The position numbers were made by a program, and so were the translations under genes. From Lenisia limosa (lineage: Eukaryota > Breviatea): a stretch of DNA of 38,811 bases. Positions 35,001-38,811 of this stretch are shown here, in pieces. The notes below the pieces were generated by a model. That model saw only the letters and a list, made by a program, of their open reading frames with translations, searched no databases and was not told where the DNA came from. Each line of letters opens with the position of its first letter. The first letter of the stretch is position 1. Where the stretch lies: NCBI GenBank assembly GCA_001655205.1, contig LPNZ01005727.1, positions 1 through 38,811 on the forward strand, written 5' to 3'.

Positions 35001-37882
35001 GCATATGATGGTAAATGATTGGGTAAACTACTATGATGGGGGGGTATCCTATGGAAGCACACAGAAAGCTGCCAGATACAACCTTGTTTTTTTATTTCTC
35101 ATTGCTATATAATAAAAAATCATATTATATTGGACTAAAAACTAGAGTTTTCTCATCGTACCCCCCACCCCTAGCTTTCCGCTGCAGATAGCCGCAAGCC
35201 AGGCAATGGGATGGCTGTTCCTATCATCAGGAAGGGCCTCGTTCCCATGCGTGTCCCCATGTCTCTGTCATGCTCACTCCGTCAAGGTCTGGCTATGAGC
35301 GGTTTCGGCTAAAGTGCTAATAATATCCTTTTATATTAATAAGAGAGCCATTCGTCTTAGCTTACACTTCTTGGCTCATCTAAAAAGGGGGTGGCAGCGT
35401 CTGTTGTTAAAAATTTTAATGTGATTTTTATGAATAACATTAAACAAGGTTAATTTTTGTAACTTTTTAAAAGAGCCACCCATTTCTTGAAACAAACTCG
35501 TTCTTATTTGCCCCTCTCTCCCCACGGCATAATTGACTTCTCAGATTCGCCCAGTTCCCAAAATGAACGCAAGTATGAACATCAGTATGGACGCCTCGCT
35601 TCTCGATACCAGCATGGCTCTACAGGTATCCTCTCATATAGTGATACCAGCATGGCTCTACAGATATCCTCTCATATAGTGATACCAGCAGCATGGCTCT
35701 ACAGGTATCCTCTCATATAGTAATAGCAGCATGGCTCTACAGGGATACTCTCATATAGTGATACCAGCGTGACTCTACAGGAATCCTACGACCACAAATC
35801 TCCGTATACGTATCCTCTTTAATCGTTATTTCTCACCTTACTCCTCACGCCTCTTACTATACTTATCCTCCCACCCCTATCTGTATTCTTTAGTACATAT
35901 AATATATGATATAAGTACATTATAATTTTATAGTATATACTAATCCTCNNNNNNNNNNNNNNNNNNNNNNNNNNNNNNNNNNNNNNNNNNNNNNNNNNNN
36001 NNNNNNNNNNNNNNNNNNNNNNNNNNNNNNNNNNNNNNNNNNNNNNNAGGCCGAGTCGCAGCGGCGTTGGTGACGTCATGCTTGCCTTATTTGGAAGGTA
36101 ACATTTTCGACAACAGTCAAGGTGTCCAAGCTTGGAGGTGGGTCAGATTTGTCGAAAATTCCAAATGCTTTATGTTGCATCAAAGAATATGTATGATCAC
36201 CAGCGCACCCTCACTTAAAATCCCCCAATGCGTGCGACTGACCTGGGATTTGTTTGTTTTCTTGCTATCACCCCTCATATATTGTTAGCCAACAGAGTTG
36301 ATTTTGGGCTTTTTTTGTTTCTTTTCAATTTTACTCCCCCTTTTTTAGGAACTTGGCACTAGTAGCTGCGGAGCCAGCATGCTTAGTAGCGCGAAGAGCC
36401 TCGGACAACGCCCTCGTTGATACGCAGCTGGACGTCTTGTTCGGATGCAGAGTGGCAGCTGAGAATGACTGTGGGGGGGGGGGGNNNNNNNNNNNNNNNN
36501 NNNNNNNNNNNNNNNNNNNNNNNNNNNNNNNNNNNNNNNNNNNNNNNNNNNNNNNNNNNNNNNNNNNNNNNNNNNNNNNNNNNNNNNNNNNNNNNNNNNN
36601 NNNNNNNNNNNNNNNNNNNNNNNNNNNGTCAGCCAGCCCCTGCAAATGACCTGGCGAGAGTCCAAGCCGTCCACCTGTCTCCTCTCATCCCGCAAATGGA
36701 TCCAGCGCATCACGCTAAATGACCCTGACTATCTTGGCTTGGCCATCTCAAGAGGCTCTGAAGAATGGGCGTCTCTGGAGATCTCTCGGATCTTGCCAGT
36801 CAAGCCGAAGGTTGATGATGGTGAAGACGTCATCACTCTCGACTCTCTTCCAAAATGTGGGCTGATGAGTTTGGCTCTCTAAGGTTGAATAATAAAGCAA
36901 ATGTTCATAGGATTGGGGGCTCTTGGGAGTTTGATTACCAGGAAATATGGGTGGAGGTTATGTATGAATTAATCATATCAGTGCGAAAAAAGTACTGAAT
37001 TTCTGGATAACTCCTTGATAAATATCTTGTGACCTCTAACTTTTCAGACGTTCAGCCCTCAGATCCTGCAGAGCCGCCACCAGAGAAAGTGGTAAGCTGT
37101 TGCCTTTGGTTTTCAAAATAATTCTCAATTCGCAAACAATCCTCTTTGAATCCTTTGAAAACTGTTAGAACGGCAATGCCAGGGCTTGGTTGAATGCCTG
37201 CCCTTTCTTTGTAACTTACCAATCTTACCAATCCAGACGTCCGACAGTATGGCGGACTTTTTCGCCACCATTAACCCCTTTGAACGAGATCGTTTGGAGC
37301 TCAACGGGGTAGGCGCTTTTCGAGGGTCTTGAAATAATGCAGGATAGACTCTGAATGTTAAGATAGACACTATCATGATATGATGTACTGAATAAGTGCA
37401 GACTATGTGGAGACTTGAGGAGGAGACCATTTTTAATATCGTATCTATCTTAACATGCAGTGTCTATCTTAACATGCAAGCTCTATTGGCCATATCAAAC
37501 TAATGTTGGCAATGCTATTTTGTTTGAGTGTCATGAGCTAGGACCCGCCCCCACAACCAGCCAATGGATTCCTCAGTCAAATTCCGGACCTGACGGGTCT
37601 GATTGTAGGTATGTTTGGGCTGGCTGAAGGTATCAGTGGGTGTTTTGGGTTTGTATCTGGGCTTTTTGTCGAAAACTGCTCAGTATGTTCAACAACAATT
37701 CTGAATGGCAAGATCAAGTGATCTATCTGATCTATGCAGACCCCGAGGCGCTTCACAACCGGGTCAGCTCGGCCGCCGGCTTCATGACGGCAAATCTCGG
37801 CCTAGCTCGGCACGGCGAGTGGGTCAAAACCATGTTCACGGGTAATGCGCTGAGTGAGTTCGAGAGAACACTAAATGAGTAG
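20084..37882 (+). CDS. APC1: Anaphase-promoting complex subunit 1 (APC1), about 50 exons
   Basis: APC1 is the largest scaffold of the APC/C ubiquitin ligase that triggers mitotic exit. ATG 20084 opens exon 1 (20084-20449). Exons that read in order like known APC1 are: N-terminal propeller (MYLLSHPLDVPVNLK, DFVEIWHLSSPLTPN), the PIPKLNL-like segment VIQIPRLNLTVK (28630-28738), WAEFNTGTAAGLE (28955-29056), HDGGLIYGLGLTGCL (29479-29597), GHTTTICGILLGFAAS (from 31397), RLISMHLPWRHSASP (31974-32073), RPEKAFLLALARGLVL (to 33360), AAGSGDLTIMRFLRR (34915-35010), AMGWLFLSSGRASF (35192-35286) and NLALVAAEPACLVARR (from 36349). These include the proteasome/cyclosome repeats. The last exon, 37740-37882, ends LSEFERTLNE; the C-terminus looks shorter than in animals. 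Many neighbouring exon pairs keep phase. Some exons are cut by gaps or uncertain (23350-23900, 29057-29478, 33780-34112, 36097-37048). Confidence 0.85.
22600..22673 (+). mobile_element. Family A intronic element, copy A1
   Basis: The copy contains GTGTTGTCAGCCAACAGGGT, a T-run, TTGTTTCATCAATTTTCC and a C-tract, then runs into a gap. It occupies the 3' part of an APC1 intron (22518 to about 22777). The next exon resumes at the far side of the gap, so the C-tract plus gap leads up to the acceptor. Sense orientation relative to APC1. Confidence 0.85.
22674..22777. other. Assembly gap after family A poly-C
   Basis: One hundred and four N bases follow the C-tract of copy A1. They hide the end of an APC1 intron. 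Confidence 0.95.
23773..23850 (+). mobile_element. Family A intronic element, copy A2
   Basis: AGTTGTTGTCAGCCATCAAA, GTTGATTTTGATG, TTTTTTGTTTCATACATTTT and a C-tract of about ten bases. It precedes the CTTCAG acceptor at 23897 of a small APC1 exon (DSKESLHGVAVPLP) by about 47 bp. Sense orientation. Confidence 0.85.
23939..24043. other. Assembly gap within APC1
   Basis: One hundred and five N bases separate the exon beginning at 23898 from the long helical exon (24044-24413, LIAALSSVLPVSASSIFLSA onward). The gap probably hides an intron, possibly with another family A copy, and exon ends. Confidence 0.95.
24775..25215 (+). other. AT-rich APC1 intron
   Basis: The stretch between the exon FLVVAANDCVDLARTQ (24727-24774) and the exon beginning near 25216 (AVMVQMTAFPEWWTTWYS) holds repeated TATGATATGATA-type sequence and a few A/T runs. 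I see no gene in it. The 3' splice site is ambiguous because the exon frame needs an unusual acceptor. Confidence 0.55.
26503..26551 (+). mobile_element. Family A intronic element, copy A3 (5'-truncated)
   Basis: Only the right half is present: CTTTTTTGTTTCATAAATTT, CCAATTTTACTCC and a C-tract running into a gap. It lies at the 3' end of an APC1 intron (26177 to about 26630). The next exon (RQSQATNILRSSDAETDIG) starts immediately after the gap. Sense orientation. Confidence 0.8.
26552..26630. other. Assembly gap after family A poly-C
   Basis: Seventy-nine N bases directly follow the C-tract of copy A3 and end at the start of an APC1 exon. Confidence 0.95.
27180..27300 (+). mobile_element. 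Family A intronic element, copy A4
   Basis: A near full-length copy: GGGTGTTTTGGTCAATATTG near the start, CGTGTGTTGTCAGCCAACTG, AGTTGATCTTGGGCTTTTTT, CAAATTTTTCAATTG and a short C-tract. It is in a 599-nt APC1 intron (27126-27724), not adjacent to the acceptor. Sense orientation. Confidence 0.85.
27448..27519 (+). repeat. 36-bp perfect tandem duplication in an APC1 intron
   Basis: Two identical 36-bp units (27448-27483 and 27484-27519) begin GTGAGAGCCGCAGCC and end GGAGGTATTGGGG. The unit is open in one frame (VRAAANDWEVLG twice), but the flanking APC1 exons 26944-27125 and 27725-27827 join in phase without it, so it is most likely intronic. Each unit holds an AGGT motif. Perfect identity implies a recent duplication. 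Confidence 0.9.
28070..28629 (+). other. APC1: APC1 introns with one small exon
   Basis: Within this stretch I support one short exon, 28378-28421 (KQTIPAETELLNLL), which joins in phase 2 to the next exon at 28630 (LGVVASKPFTRGATRMC). The remainder reads as intron; no repeat or RNA gene is seen. Confidence 0.55.
29761..29833 (+). repeat. Direct repeat with duplicated CAG acceptor
   Basis: The 20-base sequence AGTAAAGTCTCTATTGAAAC occurs at 29761 and again at 29814, each preceded by C. The second copy is preceded by a pure T-run and TGC, which makes a good 3' splice site. It lies inside the long APC1 intron. Confidence 0.85.
30147..31096 (-). CDS. Probable antisense gene nested in the APC1 intron
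   Basis: Four or five exon-like segments lie on the minus strand between two APC1 exons. They are 31001-31096 (YPAFPTRLRRQYYQGLLGLA, then FAERTGCAMTPR, bounded by CTACAG and GTATGA); a GC-rich segment near 30690-30830 open in more than one frame; 30510-30602 (VKPVKRFALQVPRSPNAPV, then ITKEVTIPPPL and TAG); 30305-30363 (ELATLAYALTTLYDLVFCT, running into the gap); and 30147-30183 (PFSPGDSIFRI and TAG). An AATAAA on the minus strand (30081-30086) follows the last stop, with an A-run about 20 nt beyond. Two stops mean either two transcripts or an exon model that is wrong. I do not recognise the protein. Its GC-rich exons contrast with the AT-rich surrounding intron. Confidence 0.45.
30184..30304. 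other. Assembly gap inside the nested gene
   Basis: One hundred and twenty-one N bases interrupt the 3' part of the nested minus-strand gene. A GGG flank on the left suggests a poly-G (poly-C on the minus strand) boundary. Confidence 0.95.
31105..31173 (+). repeat. Pyrimidine microsatellite (TTTTTCTTTTC units)
   Basis: Five to six copies of an 11-bp T/C unit form a nearly pure pyrimidine tract immediately upstream (minus strand sense) of the first nested-gene exon, where it would act as a purine-rich region before the CTACAG acceptor. It lies in the long APC1 intron. Confidence 0.9.
31291..31378 (+). repeat. Second pyrimidine-rich tract before an APC1 acceptor
   Basis: TTTTGTCC and TTTTTTCTTTTGTC units repeat over about 90 bp and end close to the acceptor of the APC1 exon at 31397. 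It may serve as an extended polypyrimidine tract. Confidence 0.8.
31474..31970 (+). other. APC1 intron without other features
   Basis: This stretch separates the exon GHTTTICGILLGFAAS (ending around 31460) from the exon RLISMHLPWRH (31974). A pyrimidine-rich run (31885-31930) lies ahead of the acceptor. I see no gene. Confidence 0.5.
33066..33160. mobile_element. Family B MITE-like copy B3
   Basis: It begins GGGCTTCCCTTCGGTCCGAA, has AATTATCGATATTTATC and GGATTTATCGAGAAAATC in the middle, and ends CTTTTTTTGGGACGCAGGAG. The right end is an imperfect inverted copy of the left (GGTCCGAAAAAGAC against GTCCCAAAAAAAGAC). It lies in the APC1 intron between 32902 and about 33236. Confidence 0.7.
35605..35786 (+). 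repeat. 38-bp tandem repeat (five copies) that duplicates an APC1 exon end and its donor
   Basis: Units start at 35605, 35643, 35681, 35722 and 35760. Each reads GATACCAGCATGGCTCTACA, then GGTATCCTCTCATATAGT with minor changes. The first unit covers the last 21 nt of the APC1 exon 35545-35625 (DTSMALQ) and its GTATCC donor. Later units repeat exon end plus donor inside the intron. Read-through beyond the first donor meets a stop within two units. Confidence 0.9.
35787..35948 (+). other. APC1 intron remainder before gap
   Basis: AT-rich sequence after the tandem repeat, running into a gap. I see no gene. Confidence 0.6.
35949..36047. other. Assembly gap in APC1 intron
   Basis: Ninety-nine N bases follow TAATCCTC, the same kind of 3' sequence that precedes the C-tract in family A copies. 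The APC1 exon GRVAAALVTSCLPYLEG begins at or just after its end. Confidence 0.9.
36243..36348 (+). mobile_element. Family A intronic element, copy A5 (full length, ends at the acceptor)
   Basis: The copy starts CTGGGATTTGTTTGTTTTCT, continues ATTGTTAGCCAACAGAGTTG and ATTTTGGGCTTTTTTTG, and ends TTTACTCCCCCTTTTTTAG. That final AG is the 3' splice site of the APC1 exon at 36349 (NLALVAAEPACLVARR). Sense orientation. Together with A6 it defines the element's length as about 105 bp. Confidence 0.9.
36485..36627. other. Assembly gap after poly-G in APC1
   Basis: One hundred and forty-three N bases follow a run of about ten G at the end of the exon beginning at 36349. The following exon (LQMTWRESKPSTCLLSSRKW) resumes at or near 36628. 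Confidence 0.95.
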
Positions 37883-38012
37883 TTTGTATGTGCTTTTGTA
37901 TTTGTTGTACTTCTGATTTGATATGTTTAGAATTGTTTCCCCTAATATAATCCTACGACACACTAAATTTAAAGAAATAATAAGAAATATAAAAAAAAAC
38001 AATACCAAGCGC
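37883..38012. terminator. Convergent 3' spacer between APC1 and the integrin-beta-like gene
   Basis: Only 130 bp separate the two stop codons (37880-37882 on + and 38013-38015 on -). The spacer is T- and A-rich and must contain both 3' ends. No perfect AATAAA serving APC1 is visible, though AATAAT variants occur near 37976. Confidence 0.55.
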
Positions 38013-38791
38013 CTATGAGAAAACGTCCTCTTCGTTGTCGTAGAGGGGATTGGCGCATCCCTGGGGCGTGTCGCTACCCATGACATACAGCTCGTTTTCT
38101 ACATGGTCAAGGGGCAGAATGGATTCAAATCCTGTTTATCGATAGAGCTTTCAGTTCGAAAAAGATCGATAAAATATCGATAGTTTTCGAGGATTTATCG
38201 AGAAATTCACTAATTTCGAACTAAAGTGAAGCCCTATACATCGTGCATTAACTATGCTTTGGGGAACAAATATCGGGGTAGTAAGAGACAGAAAAAGATA
38301 TAATAAAAAAAACATGAAAACAACAAACACAACTCACCTTTATTGGCCCATTTAAGGTTGCGCTGGTCACGTTTGAAGTCTGACCAAGCCTTACGGTCGC
38401 GGGTCACGACAACTCCCTTCCATATGGCCGCCGCCGTGATAATGCCTGGATTGTGAGGGGTAAAGTAATTTATGAAATAAAAAAGCCCAAAATCAACTCT
38501 ATTGGCTGACAACACACAAGGGTTGATAACAAAACACACAAATCCCAGGCCAGTCGCTTCTGCAGCCGCATCCCATCACTCGTGAGGGGAGGAGGAGGAG
38601 GTAAGAATGGATTTATGAAACAAAAAAACCCAAGTCAACAAACAGCTGTGTGAAGGGGTAAGAAAAAGGCCAACATTCACAAGATACACCATGCACCAAC
38701 CTCCGATGCCAAGTAGAGCAGTACCCGACAGTACCAGCGCAGTGTCTGACACCACCACCGCATCAGCTCCCGGACACTGAGTCAGAATGGT
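38013..38791 (-). CDS. Integrin beta-like subunit, C-terminal end (TM helix and cytoplasmic tail)
   Basis: Three exons are clear: 38701-38791 (ILTQCPGADAVVVSDTALVL and SGTALLGIG), 38338-38445 (GIITAAAIWKGVVV, then TRDRKAWSDFKRDQRNLKW) and 38013-38131 (GFESILPLDHVENELYVMG to CANPLYDNEEDVFS and TAG). All joins keep phase. Animal integrin beta has, in the same order, a CP-x-G/D pre-membrane motif, a helix ending in WK, the HDRRE-F-E-K-N-KW membrane-proximal segment and an NPxY motif. Here DRK, F, D/Q, N-LKW and NPLY match. KW and NPLY are 30 residues apart, against four in animal beta-1, and the extra part starts at the last intron. In animals integrins link extracellular matrix to talin and actin; NPxY binds talin PTB domains. 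The ectodomain lies beyond the window edge, which again ends in a G-run. Known tail proteins other than integrin seem less likely. Confidence 0.75.
38136..38236. mobile_element. Family B MITE-like copy B4 (most complete)
   Basis: Ends are inverted: left GAGCTTTCAGTTCGAAAAA against right TTTCGAACTAAAGTGAAGCCC-type sequence. Between them are AAAATATCGATAGTTTTC and GAGGATTTATCGAGAAATTC. It fills about half of the last intron (38132-38337) of the integrin-beta-like gene. Confidence 0.75.
38446..38549 (-). mobile_element. Family A intronic element, copy A6 (full length, ends at the acceptor)
   Basis: On the minus strand it starts CTGGGATTTGTGTGTTTTGT, continues TTGTGTGTTGTCAGCCAATA and GAGTTGATTTTGGGCTTTTT, and ends ACTTTACCCCTCACAATCCAG at the acceptor of the exon ending at 38445. 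It is in the sense orientation of the integrin-beta-like gene, opposite to copies A1-A5. Confidence 0.9.
38595..38665 (-). mobile_element. Family A intronic element, copy A7 (second copy in the same intron)
   Basis: On the minus strand: CAGCTGTTTGTTGACTTGGG, TTTTTTTGTTTCATAAATCC, then a C/T-rich stretch. It lies in the same 255-nt intron (38446-38700) as A6 and in the same orientation, so the intron consists mostly of two element copies in tandem. Confidence 0.7.
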
Positions 38792-38811
38792 CTGGGGGAG
38801 GGGGGGGGGGG

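Noticed and set aside
35605-35786. CRISPR-like or satellite array
   Set aside because: The units are directly adjacent without spacers, are few, and match an exon end plus donor. It is a local tandem duplication in a eukaryotic gene.

Overview
This is intron-rich nuclear DNA from a single-celled eukaryote. Most coding sequence is split by GT-AG introns, many only 33-60 nt long, so simple ORFs miss most genes. I assembled gene models by eye from splice signals, phase continuity and remembered family resemblance; exon ends are approximate unless stated. A partial gene at the right edge has the membrane anchor and tail of an integrin beta subunit. That points to a lineage with integrins (for example apusomonads, breviates, some amoebozoans or unicellular relatives of animals), but I cannot name the organism. 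Seven N-gaps interrupt the window, and several abut poly-C or poly-G runs.

Left to right: (1) minus-strand gene for an acidic Ser/Asp/Glu-rich protein (2456 down to the first gap); (2) plus-strand gene for a multi-pass membrane protein (2713 to about 4724 or beyond); (3) a fragmentary minus-strand gene ending at 5819; (4) a complete five-exon ankyrin-repeat gene (7037-8396, +); (5) a very large minus-strand gene (19557 down to 8602) for a type I membrane protein with a signal peptide, more than 25 cysteine-rich modules encoded largely by separate exons, three NCGxCG-type modules, a Cys-poor ectodomain, a transmembrane helix and a short tail; (6) a plus-strand gene of about 50 exons (20084-37882) for APC1, the scaffold subunit of the anaphase-promoting complex; (7) a probable antisense gene nested in a 1.8 kb APC1 intron (about 30147-31096); (8) the 3' end of an integrin-beta-like gene (38013 to the window end, -).

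Two short interspersed repeat families occur in introns. Family A (about 105 bp: a 5' CTGGGATTTG-like start, a central TTGTCAGCCAA-like core, a T-rich stretch, TTTCATAAATTTT and a C-tract) has seven copies. All seven are in the sense orientation of the host gene, and several end at or just before the 3' splice site, which is how introner elements behave. Family B is a MITE-like element of about 85-100 bp with TTCGAAA-type inverted ends and internal ATCGAT. Several tandem duplications straddle exon-intron borders and copy splice sites. Together these suggest a genome in which introns are being made and remodelled, and this is the most interesting feature of the window. Biologically, the window combines a cell-cycle gene (APC1) with three surface proteins; nothing indicates that they are co-regulated.
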